In this document: positions 1-6,765 of the stretch, in pieces
Numbering within the stretch: the first letter of the stretch is position 1
Layout of the letters: the number at the start of each line of letters is the position of its first letter
Assembly (NCBI GenBank): GCA_964618075.1
Contig: CAZTZO010000029.1
Coordinates: forward strand, 1-14,031
Length of the DNA stretch: 14,031 nt
Direction: 5' to 3'
From: CAYTMY01 sp964618075
GTDB taxonomy: Bacteria > Bacillota > Clostridia > Eubacteriales > Anaerofustaceae
Position numbers and translations under genes: made by a program
The notes under the pieces: generated by a model
Seen by the model: only the letters and a program-made list of their open reading frames with translations
The model's database searches: none
What the model was told of the DNA's origin: nothing

Positions 1-53
1 CTCCGGCCCCCTGAACCCCATTCAGGTACTCTACCAAACTGAGCCACACCCCG
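1..53 (-). tRNA. tRNA-Pro(GGG), 5' part; 3' end outside the window
   Basis: On the minus strand the sequence begins CGGGGTGTGGCTCAG, a typical tRNA-Pro 5' end and D-arm. The anticodon stem CCTGA/TCAGG (22-26 with 10-14) encloses the seven-base loop ATGGGGT, whose third to fifth bases give anticodon GGG (19-17). The T-arm and the 3' acceptor strand lie beyond position 1, so acceptor pairing cannot be checked. A consensus promoter lies just upstream. Confidence 0.93.
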
Positions 54-66
54 ACCTTGCTCACAT

Positions 67-95
67 ATTATAAACTAAAGCCTATTTTCAGTCAA
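67..95 (-). promoter_or_regulatory. sigma-A promoter of tRNA-Pro
   Basis: Read on the minus strand, the -35 is TTGACT (95-90), the spacer is exactly 17 bp and the -10 is TATAAT (72-67). The predicted start is near position 60, leaving a leader of only about 7 nt before the tRNA. This suits a tRNA gene transcribed independently of mltG upstream. No hairpin terminator is seen between the mltG stop and this promoter. Confidence 0.85.
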
Positions 96-124
96 TAAGC
101 AAAGCAAATAAACTCAGATTTATC

Positions 125-1189
125 CTACTCCCACGTTGAGCTGTATTTAGAGATATTTGCTTCGTGCTCATCTAAGGTCGCCGCAAAAGCAGTTCCGCCG
201 GTTCCGTCGTTCTTGCTGCAAAAATAATAGTAGCCCGTAGTTGCAGGATATAAGGCTGCCTCGAGAGCGCTGCTTCTGAAATTAGATATAGGCCCTGCGG
301 GTAAGCCGGAATATAAATATGTATTATATGGACTGTCCACCTCCATTTGGCTGTTTGTAAAGGTGAATTGATAATCCTTATATATGTACTGCAAGGTAGC
401 ACACGACTGCAAACGCATCCCCGCATTTAGTCTGTTGTAGAATACGCTTGCTATACTGGGCAGATCGCTGTCAAGTATACCCTCTCTTTCAACTATTGAA
501 GCCATCGTTACGACCTGATCCACGCTGTAACCCAACTGAGTGCATCTGTCGTAATACTCTTCTTTAAATATATCATCGAAGCGGTCGAGCATTTTTATTA
601 TCACCTCTGCCGGAGTTGAGTCGGAATACACCTCGTATGTGTCACCGAACAAATAGCCCTCCAGCTTATACTCCCTGTCCTCGGGAACGCTGTCAAGGAA
701 GCGGTATTCTGCCTTGTAATACGCAAAGTCGTTTTTGATTTCGGATAGGAACTCATCTGCGCTGAAAAGTCCCTCCTCTTCAAGGTATGATGCGATCCTG
801 TTTAAGTCGTAGCCCTCTCTTATCGTTATCGTTGCAGTCGGACGAACCGCACCCTTAACGAGCTTTTCGGTTATCACCGAGCTGCTCATGGACGTATCAA
901 ATATATAGCTGCCTGAATGAAGGTCGTCCTGCTTGCCCTGAACATAAATATAGAGCTTGTAAAATACGGCGCTTCTTATAAGACCGTTTTCCTTTAATAT
1001 ACTTGAAATCTCACTAAGTGAGCTTCCCGAAGGAATTGTAACGTTTTTATTCTGAGCTGTATTACTCACGGGGGAAAGCATAAACGCAAAGGCACCGAAA
1101 AGTATCAGAAGTACGAGAAGTACCCCTATTAATATCTTCGGCAGTGTTTTAAGCTTTTTTCTTTTTACTCTTCTTTTTGACTTTGCCAT
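125..1189 (-). CDS. mltG: Endolytic murein transglycosylase MltG (YceG-like)
   Basis: Membrane-anchored lytic transglycosylase that cleaves nascent peptidoglycan strands at the outer face of the cytoplasmic membrane. The 354-aa protein starts with a short Lys/Arg-rich cytoplasmic stretch, then one hydrophobic segment (about residues 17-37), a LysM-like region (about 45-110) and the YceG catalytic domain. Family signatures seen are EGYLFGDTY (177-185), ASIVEREG with the expected catalytic Glu at 234, FYNRL (250-254) and the PYNTYLYSGLPAGPISN block (287-303). Length is normal for a Gram-positive MltG. The ATG at 1189 has a weak CGAGG site 11 nt upstream, and no better start is visible. It stands alone on the minus strand, followed by the tRNA-Pro promoter. 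Confidence 0.96.
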   Translation of the reverse strand: MAKSKRRVKRKKLKTLPKILIGVLLVLLILFGAFAFMLSPVSNTAQNKNVTIPSGSSLSEISSILKENGLIRSAVFYKLYIYVQGKQDDLHSGSYIFDTSMSSSVITEKLVKGAVRPTATITIREGYDLNRIASYLEEEGLFSADEFLSEIKNDFAYYKAEYRFLDSVPEDREYKLEGYLFGDTYEVYSDSTPAEVIIKMLDRFDDIFKEEYYDRCTQLGYSVDQVVTMASIVEREGILDSDLPSIASVFYNRLNAGMRLQSCATLQYIYKDYQFTFTNSQMEVDSPYNTYLYSGLPAGPISNFRSSALEAALYPATTGYYYFCSKNDGTGGTAFAATLDEHEANISKYSSTWE

Positions 1190-1236
1190 TATCTTGTAAA
1201 CCTCGTATTATTCTAAGTTATTTCGACATTTTATAT

Positions 1237-1265
1237 ATTATACATTAAAATAACCCTTCTTTAAA
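1237..1265 (-). promoter_or_regulatory. Candidate promoter of mltG
   Basis: On the minus strand a perfect -10 TATAAT (1242-1237) is preceded at 17 bp by a poor -35, TTTAAA (1265-1260). The start would fall near 1230, giving a 5' leader of about 40 nt. The -10 is convincing; the -35 is weak. Confidence 0.5.
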
Positions 1266-1470
1266 CAAATTATCGCGTCTTTTTTCCTTACTGTCGTTTC
1301 GCAATAGATTAATGTTTAAAAATGCATAATTTGCCCTTGATATTTATATATATGCATTATCAAAGCGATAATCCGTTTATTTTATGCATAATAATAAGTG
1401 AACATTTTATTATTCTTTCTATAATAAGGAATTTCAGGCATATATTATTCATTAAATAAAGCACAAAAGC

Positions 1471-1499
1471 TTGCATAGCGAAATAATATAAGGTATAAT
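1471..1499 (+). promoter_or_regulatory. Sigma-A promoter of the aminotransferase gene
   Basis: TTGCAT (1471-1476), a 17-bp spacer and a perfect TATAAT (1494-1499) predict a start near 1506. The leader would be about 43 nt, with a GAAAGG ribosome site at 1534-1539, nine bases before the ATG at 1549. Confidence 0.75.
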
Positions 1500-1548
1500 T
1501 CATTCCAACACAGAAAATAAAGGCTCAGGAAACGAAAGGCAAAATATA

Positions 1549-2805
1549 ATGTTTTCACAGAAAGTAAAATCCATCAATCCTTCACCTATAAGAAAATTTG
1601 CGCCGTACTCCAAGCAGGCGACGGATCAAGGCAAAACGGTTATCCCACTAAACATAGGACAGCCCGATATAGCTACGCCCACTGAGTATATGCAGGCTAT
1701 AACAAATACAAAACATTCCGATGTAATAGCATACACCCCTTCAACGGGACTCGACGTCATAACAGAGGCTTTTTGCAAATATTACGCCAAGCACTCGATA
1801 AGCTTTGATAAGGAAGATATTCTTATAACCAACGGTGGAAGCGAGGCGCTTAGCTTTTTGTTTATGTGTCTTTGCGACGAGGGCGATGAGGTTATGGTTT
1901 TTGAGCCGTACTATGCCAACTACAACACGATTGCCAAATGTGCGGGAGCAAAAATAGTTCCCGTGGAAACAGACGAGCACAATGATTTCAGGCTTCCTTC
2001 AAAAGAGGCGATAGAGGCAAAAATAAACCCACGCACGAGAGCTATTCTCGTAACAAACCCAAACAACCCGACGGGCGTCGTGCTTACAAGAGAAGAAATT
2101 GAGCTTATAGTACAGATAGCCGAAGAGCATGATTTATTTATTCTTTCCGACGAGGTGTACAGAGAGTTTATCTATGACGGAAAAGAGTATATCAGCTTTA
2201 CAGAATATCCGCAAATCATAAACAAGCTGGCTATAATAGACAGCGTTTCAAAGAGATTTTCCGGCTGTGGAATGCGCATCGGCTGCATAGCCTCAAAGAA
2301 TAAGGAGCTTATTGCTCATGCATTGAAGCTGTGTCAGGCAAGACTGTGCGTACCGTACCTTGAGCAAATAGGAGCCGCAGCGGTATTCGACGTGGACGAC
2401 AGCTATATAGAAAACGCAAGAAACGAATATAGGCAGAGAAGAGATATATGCATGAAATACGCCTTGATGATTGAGGGCGCGCGCTTTAAATGCCCCGACG
2501 GAGCTTTCTACTTTATCCTCGGGCTGCCTGTGGACGACGCAGACAAATTTACCGCATGGATGCTTTCTGATTTTTCCTTAGACAACGAAACGGTAATGCT
2601 TTGCCCTGCAGCCGATTTCTATATGACGCCGAACAAAGGGAAAAACGAAGTAAGAATAAGCTATTGTATAAAAAGCGAAAGGCTTGAGCGTGCAATGAAT
2701 ATACTTGCAAAGGGAGTAAAGGAATATAACCGTATCAACAAGCTCAAAACGGAGAATATCGCACCTAAAAGCCGTAAAACCCTTGACTTTAACGCTTCAC
2801 TGTAA
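1549..2805 (+). CDS. Class I/II PLP-dependent aminotransferase (aspartate-aminotransferase-like)
   Basis: Cytoplasmic fold-type I aminotransferase of 418 aa. PLP-site motifs are all present: NGGSEA (95-100, phosphate-binding loop), NPNNPTG (170-176), the cofactor Asp in SDEVY (200-204), the Schiff-base Lys in SVSKRFSGCGMRIG (Lys235) and the substrate-carboxylate Arg in EVRIS (Arg369). The spacing fits the AspC/AspB-like group of aminotransferases; the exact amino acid substrate cannot be told from sequence. The C-terminal ~20 residues (after about 397, rich in Lys and Asn) extend beyond the usual end. A single-gene transcript seems likely: its own promoter lies upstream and a hairpin with a T-tract follows 16 bp after the stop. 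The histidine-type genes downstream might hint at an HisC-like role, but the motif set does not decide this. Confidence 0.9.
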   Translation: MFSQKVKSINPSPIRKFAPYSKQATDQGKTVIPLNIGQPDIATPTEYMQAITNTKHSDVIAYTPSTGLDVITEAFCKYYAKHSISFDKEDILITNGGSEALSFLFMCLCDEGDEVMVFEPYYANYNTIAKCAGAKIVPVETDEHNDFRLPSKEAIEAKINPRTRAILVTNPNNPTGVVLTREEIELIVQIAEEHDLFILSDEVYREFIYDGKEYISFTEYPQIINKLAIIDSVSKRFSGCGMRIGCIASKNKELIAHALKLCQARLCVPYLEQIGAAAVFDVDDSYIENARNEYRQRRDICMKYALMIEGARFKCPDGAFYFILGLPVDDADKFTAWMLSDFSLDNETVMLCPAADFYMTPNKGKNEVRISYCIKSERLERAMNILAKGVKEYNRINKLKTENIAPKSRKTLDFNASL

Positions 2806-2811
2806 TACTGT
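2783..2811 (+). promoter_or_regulatory. Candidate promoter of the YerC/HisR-like operon
   Basis: TTGACT (2783-2788), 17 bp, then TACTGT (2806-2811). The -35 is good. The -10 keeps only the first two and last consensus bases. The predicted start (about 2818) lies directly before the palindrome at 2821-2846, which would then sit at the initially transcribed region like an operator. It overlaps the 3' end of the aminotransferase gene. Confidence 0.4.
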
Positions 2812-2820
2812 AAACCTATG

Positions 2821-2855
2821 ATACGCATATCGTATGATATGCGTATTTTTTATTT
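2821..2855 (+). terminator. Perfect hairpin with T-tract; terminator and/or operator
   Basis: Arms ATACGCATATC (2821-2831) and GATATGCGTAT (2836-2846) pair over 11 bp with a GTAT loop, then TTTTTATTT (2847-2855). This fits a Rho-independent terminator of the aminotransferase gene, although only four of the eleven pairs are G-C. Its place just after a candidate start site and 17 bp before the ribosome site of a DNA-binding-protein gene makes an operator role also possible. Confidence 0.7.
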
Positions 2856-2871
2856 AAAAAGGGGCGATAAC

Positions 2872-3177
2872 ATGTATAAAAGCAAACTTGCAAGCGAAGA
2901 AACAGACGAACTTTTTAAAGCAATACTGTCCTTGAAGGATTCGGAGGAATGCTACCGTTTTTTTGAGGATGTATGCACGATAAGCGAAATAAAATCAATG
3001 TCGCAAAGACTTCACGTAGCAAAGCTGCTCAGGCAAAAGGAGACCTTCAGCGAAATCGCAAATCTTACAAAGGCTTCCTCAGCGACTATCTCGCGCGTAA
3101 ACCGCTGCGTTCAATACGGAAGCGGAGGTTATCAGAGCGTTTTACCTCGTCTAATGGATGACGGCGAAAAGCAATGA
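2872..3177 (+). CDS. YerC/YecD (HisR-like) TrpR-family regulator
   Basis: A 101-aa helical DNA-binding protein of the TrpR-related YerC/YecD group. Typical landmarks are LFKAILSLKDSEECYRFFEDVCT (14-36), the EIKSMSQRLHVAKLL helix (38-52) and a helix-turn-helix around FSEIANLTKASSATISRVNRCVQYG (58-82), ending in the family GSGGYQ. Members of this group are proposed to control histidine biosynthesis genes (HisR), which fits the histidinol-phosphatase-like gene two positions downstream. I chose the ATG at 2872 because GGGGCG (2861-2866) precedes it. An in-frame ATG at 2818 would put the palindrome inside the gene and add 18 residues not expected of the family. The stop overlaps the next start by 4 bp, implying co-translation. 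Confidence 0.87.
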   Translation: MYKSKLASEETDELFKAILSLKDSEECYRFFEDVCTISEIKSMSQRLHVAKLLRQKETFSEIANLTKASSATISRVNRCVQYGSGGYQSVLPRLMDDGEKQ

Positions 3178-3704
3178 GTGACTTACTTAAAGAGCTTGCA
3201 CAACTCCCTATCCTTCAATACGCTTTTTTTAACACTGACGAGCTTACGTTTTCACAAAAGGTACGATATATCTGTAAGAGCGAGTGCCCGATGTACAACA
3301 AAACATATTCGTGCCCTGAAGCTGTCGGAAGCGTGGAGGAATGCAAAATAAAATGCACTACATATAAAAAGGCTTTTTTCTTCTCGACGATAGCGCAAAA
3401 CGTGGATTGCATGGATATGTCCTCTATGTTATCAACGCGCCGACAACACGCCGATATTACAAGGAAAATAAAGGATATCTTCCAAAAGCAATACAACCAT
3501 TGTCTTGCGTTTGCCTCGGAGGCGTGCAGTATATGCGAAAAATGCGCATACCCCGAAAATGAATGCCGTCACCCTGACAAAATGCTTGCCTGTATAGAAA
3601 GTCAGGGAATACTTGTAACAGACATTGTTGAAAAAAAGGGATTCGAATATTACAATATTGCAGGAAGCGTAACGTGGTTCGGACTGATACTCTATAACGA
3701 ATGA
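3174..3704 (+). CDS. DUF2284 family predicted metal-binding protein
   Basis: A 176-aa soluble protein matching the DUF2284 pattern. A first Cys cluster (Cys34, 38, 47, 57, 61) is followed by a second (Cys118, 121, 124, 131, 140) with the ACSICEKCAYPENECRHP arrangement and then ESQGILVTDIV. The Cys spacing suggests Fe-S or zinc binding, but no reaction is established for the family. It overlaps the regulator gene by ATGA and ends 13 bp before the PHP gene, so the three are probably one transcript. Whether it works in histidine metabolism is unknown; the link is positional only. Confidence 0.85.
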   Translation: MSDLLKELAQLPILQYAFFNTDELTFSQKVRYICKSECPMYNKTYSCPEAVGSVEECKIKCTTYKKAFFFSTIAQNVDCMDMSSMLSTRRQHADITRKIKDIFQKQYNHCLAFASEACSICEKCAYPENECRHPDKMLACIESQGILVTDIVEKKGFEYYNIAGSVTWFGLILYNE

Positions 3705-3717
3705 TACGGTAACAAAA

Positions 3718-4572
3718 ATGCTTAAATTTTCATATCACAATCATACTATATATTCCGACGGAAAAAACACGCCCGAAGAAATGCTCGAAAAAGCATATAA
3801 CGCGGGCTATTCTCATTTTGCCATAACAGACCATATCTGCGTGCCCGGAAGCGAAGAGTGGACTCTTGACATAGACAAGCAGGAGGAATACATTGAGCGC
3901 CTTGCTTCTTTAAAGAAGCGCTACAAGGGCAAAATGAAGGTCTATATCGGCATAGAATCCGACTGGTTTAAAAATGTGGGCACTTCGATAACGCCCTATC
4001 AAGAAATAAAAGACTCCCTTGATATTACGGTGGGCTCCATTCACGCATTTTTAAAGAATAACAAAATGTATCTGCTCGATGAAAACAGAGAAAAATTCGA
4101 AGAGTGCCTGAAAGAAATGTTCGCTTCAAACGCAACTGAAATGGTAAAGGAATACTTCGAGTGCATAGAGGAAATGCTTGAGGACATAAAGCCCGATATA
4201 ATCGGACATATCGACATGATACGCATATACAACACGGCAAACAGATATTTTGATACCGATACCGACGAAATCTGCTGTGCTATGGAAAAGCTTGCAAGAG
4301 CTCTTAAAAGAAACAACACCGTTACCGAATTGAATATGGGAGGAGATTACCGCATGAACAACGGGATATATTATCCTTCAGATACCTTCCTGTCCATACT
4401 TAAAAAAGAGGGCGTCGCAATCACTGTCGGTCTTGACGCTCACAGCGTCGAAATGGTCGACTCCTACTATAACAAAACGATCGAAACCATCGCTTCGGCA
4501 GGGTACAACGAAATAGCCTACTTTGATGATGGCGTGTGGAAAAAGGCTGACACAGCCGAATTGTTAAGGTAG
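3718..4572 (+). CDS. PHP-domain histidinol-phosphatase-like phosphoesterase
   Basis: A 284-aa PHP-domain protein, the length and architecture of HisK/HisJ-type histidinol phosphatases, which dephosphorylate L-histidinol phosphate in the penultimate stage of histidine synthesis. Metal-ligand motifs are complete: HNH (His7, His9), TDH (Asp38-His39), GIES (Glu80), GSIH (His109), GHID (His164) and the final DAH (Asp240, His242). These would bind the usual trinuclear metal site. The ribosome site is poor (CGGTAAC upstream), so translation may be coupled to the gene before it. A strong terminator follows. Other PHP phosphoesterases share these motifs, so the substrate assignment rests partly on the HisR-like neighbour. 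Confidence 0.82.
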   Translation: MLKFSYHNHTIYSDGKNTPEEMLEKAYNAGYSHFAITDHICVPGSEEWTLDIDKQEEYIERLASLKKRYKGKMKVYIGIESDWFKNVGTSITPYQEIKDSLDITVGSIHAFLKNNKMYLLDENREKFEECLKEMFASNATEMVKEYFECIEEMLEDIKPDIIGHIDMIRIYNTANRYFDTDTDEICCAMEKLARALKRNNTVTELNMGGDYRMNNGIYYPSDTFLSILKKEGVAITVGLDAHSVEMVDSYYNKTIETIASAGYNEIAYFDDGVWKKADTAELLR

Positions 4573-4597
4573 GCGGGAGAAATACATTAAATATGAT

Positions 4598-4636
4598 AAG
4601 AGCATATCCATCTAACAGATATGCTCTTTCTTTTTT
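4598..4636 (+). terminator. Rho-independent terminator after the PHP gene
   Basis: Perfect 11-bp arms AAGAGCATATC (4598-4608) and GATATGCTCTT (4618-4628) with a 9-nt loop, followed by a T-rich run (TCTTTTTTT). It lies between convergent genes and touches the end of the tetR-type gene. On the minus strand only a short imperfect T-run follows, so it is mainly a plus-strand terminator. Confidence 0.88.
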
Positions 4637-5292
4637 TAATCGTCATTTTTCTTTTTACTGACAAAAATAGAAAACTCCTCAAGCTTTATATCGACAAGCT
4701 CAATAAGCTCCTTAGATCGTGTTAATGTTGATTTTATAACGCTCTGAGGAATATCGAACAGCTTAAACAGCGTCGTTAAATAAAACGAAGAAAGCTGGTC
4801 GTATGAATATTGATCCATTTTGTCAATTATAAAGATATACAGGCTTCTGCGTATCCCTTGATTCGTGCTTACGATAAGAGCGAATTCCTCTCTTGTGAAT
4901 TTCTTTGAAGTATGCGAAAAGCACGGATCATAAATATGACGCGTTTCGAACTGCATATTTTCAACATTTAAGTCGTATAAAAAACGCATATAGTAAGTAT
5001 TGTTGTACTTTGCATACCAGTTGATAAGATTTTCAAGAGCTAACAATACAAGAGAATCTTCTTCGGGGAATATGTCCCTCATCTCGACATGCTGATAATG
5101 CGCATTTAAGAACACTTCCTCAGCAAGCGCGGATTTACTTTTGTAATAATGGTAAAATGAACCCTTGTTTGTGCCCGAAAGAGATATTATATCGGCAACA
5201 GACGTGTCAGCGTAACCGTTTTGATAAAAAAGCTGCAATGCGGCGTCATATATTTTTTGTTTGTAATTATTACCTGTTTTATTTTCCTTCAT
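4636..5292 (-). CDS. TetR/AcrR family transcriptional regulator
   Basis: A 218-aa TetR-type regulator. The N-terminal helix-turn-helix is clear: KIYDAALQLFYQNGYADTSVADIISLSGTNKGSFYHYYKSKSAL (about residues 12-55), including the typical GxxxTSVxDI and KGSFYHYYKSK signatures. The rest is a helical ligand-binding domain with no recognised ligand. I chose ATG 5292, which has a CGGAG site (5305-5301), over an in-frame start at 5349 that would add 19 residues before the DNA-binding domain. It is divergent from the URO-D/MFS operon, whose promoter carries a large palindrome just downstream of the -10, so it is the obvious candidate local repressor. No clear promoter for itself could be fixed; its start is about 170 bp from the palindrome, so autoregulation is uncertain. 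Confidence 0.92.
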   Translation of the reverse strand: MKENKTGNNYKQKIYDAALQLFYQNGYADTSVADIISLSGTNKGSFYHYYKSKSALAEEVFLNAHYQHVEMRDIFPEEDSLVLLALENLINWYAKYNNTYYMRFLYDLNVENMQFETRHIYDPCFSHTSKKFTREEFALIVSTNQGIRRSLYIFIIDKMDQYSYDQLSSFYLTTLFKLFDIPQSVIKSTLTRSKELIELVDIKLEEFSIFVSKKKNDD

Positions 5293-5431
5293 AGATATTT
5301 CTCCGTATAACTTATCTATTATTTTATCATGTTGGGATATCAATATCATCTATTCATTTTTAAAAAATTCTTATCCGGGCTGAATTTTACGTTAATATTC
5401 TCATAAATATATAATTATTTACAATTTGAAG

Positions 5432-5460
5432 TTGACAAATTGATTATTTCGACATATAAT
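5432..5460 (+). promoter_or_regulatory. Perfect consensus sigma-A promoter of the URO-D/MFS operon
   Basis: TTGACA (5432-5437), a 17-bp spacer and TATAAT (5455-5460) match consensus at all twelve positions. The start should fall near 5467, inside the palindrome at 5460-5499. A promoter this strong with an operator over the start site implies tight repression and high induced expression. Confidence 0.93.
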
Positions 5461-5499
5461 TAGACCAAGGTATAGACCGCGGTCTAAACCTTGGTCTAA
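5460..5499. promoter_or_regulatory. 40-bp operator: three overlapping TAGACCNNGGTCTA palindromes
   Basis: The 40 bp are self-complementary apart from one base pair position. They resolve into three 14-bp palindromes of the form TAGACCNNGGTCTA: 5461-5474 (TAGACCAAGGTATA, one mismatch), 5473-5486 (TAGACCGCGGTCTA, perfect) and 5485-5498 (TAAACCTTGGTCTA, one mismatch). Their centres are 12 bp apart and neighbours share 2 bp. The block begins at the last base of the -10, so bound protein would cover the start site. The divergent TetR-type regulator is the likely ligand. Confidence 0.85.
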
Positions 5500-5564
5500 C
5501 CCATTACAGGTTTATACCATGCTTGCAAGCAAACAGACAACTACACAGGAGGTTAAAAGAAGTA

Positions 5565-6746
5565 TTGGAAGAAATAAATTCCAAGTTAAAAGAAAACGAG
5601 CAAAATCTTATCGATTCGCTTGAATTTAAGGAACCGAATAAAATACCCGTTGGAATGGAGGTGGTTTCATGGCCCTTTGCATACTCAGGCGTTACCTACA
5701 AGGAAGTCATGAACGATCCTCAAAAAGCGACAAAAGCTTACATGAAATTTTTATATGACATACCTATAGACTTCATGTGGGGATCTCCGGGAATAAGCAA
5801 GCCTATACAGGCCTTTTGGGCATTAGGCAATCAGAATTATGTTTTCGGTCAGGACGATACGGCAATTGCTCACGCGCAGACGCATGACTGCCCAATGGCA
5901 GAAGACGAGTATGACGAGTTTATCAAGGATCCGATGTATTTTTGGTCGGAGGTTCTCTTGAAAAGACGCCTGCCGGCTCTTAACCAGGATCAGAACAAGT
6001 CATATGAAGCTCTGAAAAGCGCACTTAACGCATATAGACCGACTTTTGAGATGAACGAATTGATTTCAAAGGAATACAAGCAATTGGGTATTCCCATCCT
6101 CTCTGTGACAGGACCGAGATATTCGGTGCCTCTTGATACATTATTTGACAGAGTAAGAGGTATGAAAAATACTCTTATCGATTTGAGAAGAAGACCGGAC
6201 AAGGTCAAGGCGGCATGCGACAAGATATTTCAAAAGGATATGGCTGCGATGAAACAAAAGCCGTCCGATTATGAGGGCAAACAGGGACTGTTTTGCGGAA
6301 ATACGGTTTACCACAGCGCATGCTTTTTAAATATGGCGCAATTCGACGAATATTTCATGTCTTATCTTATAAAGGGCTTCAAGCCGTTCTTTGATGTCGG
6401 CGTTCACATGTTCATCAAAGGAGAGGGTAAGTTTCTTCATACGCTGAATCGTTACCGTCAGCTCCCCAAGGGTTCTATGGTCATTATGCTGGAAGAAGAC
6501 GATCCGTTCGACGTATATAAAGAAATCGGCGACTGGGCTACCATTGCAACCGGTATAAAAGCCGACTTGTTGAAATACGCGAGTAAAGAACAGTGCATTG
6601 CCTATGTAAAAAAGTGTTATGATACATTTGCACCCGGAGGCGGATTTGTTTTCTTACAGGACAGACCACTGCTTGGCGCAAACGACGCAAAAATAGAAAA
6701 CGTTATGGCTGTTTATGAATTCGCCAATGAATACGGGAAGAAATAA
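5565..6746 (+). CDS. Uroporphyrinogen-decarboxylase-superfamily protein (possible methyltransferase), short form
   Basis: A 393-aa soluble TIM-barrel-type protein of the URO-D superfamily (includes HemE and the MtaA/MtbA/CmuA methyltransferases). Family-like landmarks are the N-terminal EPNKIPVGMEV (23-33), the EDEYDEFIKDP block (113-123), LRRRPDKVKAACDKIF (207-222) and the C-terminal FAPGGGFVFLQDRPL (355-369). I see no HxC zinc motif at the place used by MtaA/MtbA-type enzymes; the equivalent stretch reads GVHMFIKGEGKF (279-290). It lacks the ~60-residue C-terminal extension of the paralogue at 8746. I prefer the TTG start at 5565: AGGAGG lies at 5547-5552, and the resulting N-terminus matches the paralogue's length to its EPNKIPV/VPERMPV motif. 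An in-frame TTG at 5523 would place the ribosome site inside the gene. First gene of the TetR-linked operon; substrate unknown. Confidence 0.85.
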   Translation: MEEINSKLKENEQNLIDSLEFKEPNKIPVGMEVVSWPFAYSGVTYKEVMNDPQKATKAYMKFLYDIPIDFMWGSPGISKPIQAFWALGNQNYVFGQDDTAIAHAQTHDCPMAEDEYDEFIKDPMYFWSEVLLKRRLPALNQDQNKSYEALKSALNAYRPTFEMNELISKEYKQLGIPILSVTGPRYSVPLDTLFDRVRGMKNTLIDLRRRPDKVKAACDKIFQKDMAAMKQKPSDYEGKQGLFCGNTVYHSACFLNMAQFDEYFMSYLIKGFKPFFDVGVHMFIKGEGKFLHTLNRYRQLPKGSMVIMLEEDDPFDVYKEIGDWATIATGIKADLLKYASKEQCIAYVKKCYDTFAPGGGFVFLQDRPLLGANDAKIENVMAVYEFANEYGKK

Positions 6747-6765
6747 AGCAAGGGAGCAAACTAAA

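Larger units (their letters stand above)
1190..1548. other. 359-bp AT-rich divergent intergenic region
   Basis: The spacer separates divergent mltG and the aminotransferase gene. I see no coding signal in it; all frames are broken by stops. It holds a promoter candidate for each gene, entered separately. Between them lie three ATGCAT-centred near-palindromes, at 1322-1330, 1347-1358 and 1382-1392 (the last contains TTATGCATAA). No RNA gene or terminator hairpin is evident. Confidence 0.7.

Noticed and set aside
2818..2871. Upstream ATG extending the YerC/HisR-like protein by 18 residues
   Set aside because: The extension would encode the palindrome and its T-tract, has no ribosome site and does not fit the family's length.
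5293..5349. Longer start for the TetR-type protein
   Set aside because: The internal ATG at 5292 has a clear CGGAG site and places the helix-turn-helix at the usual distance from the N-terminus.
5565..6746. Calling either URO-D protein HemE (haem biosynthesis)
   Set aside because: Duplicated divergent copies, lengths and the TetR/MFS context without other haem genes argue against true uroporphyrinogen decarboxylase.
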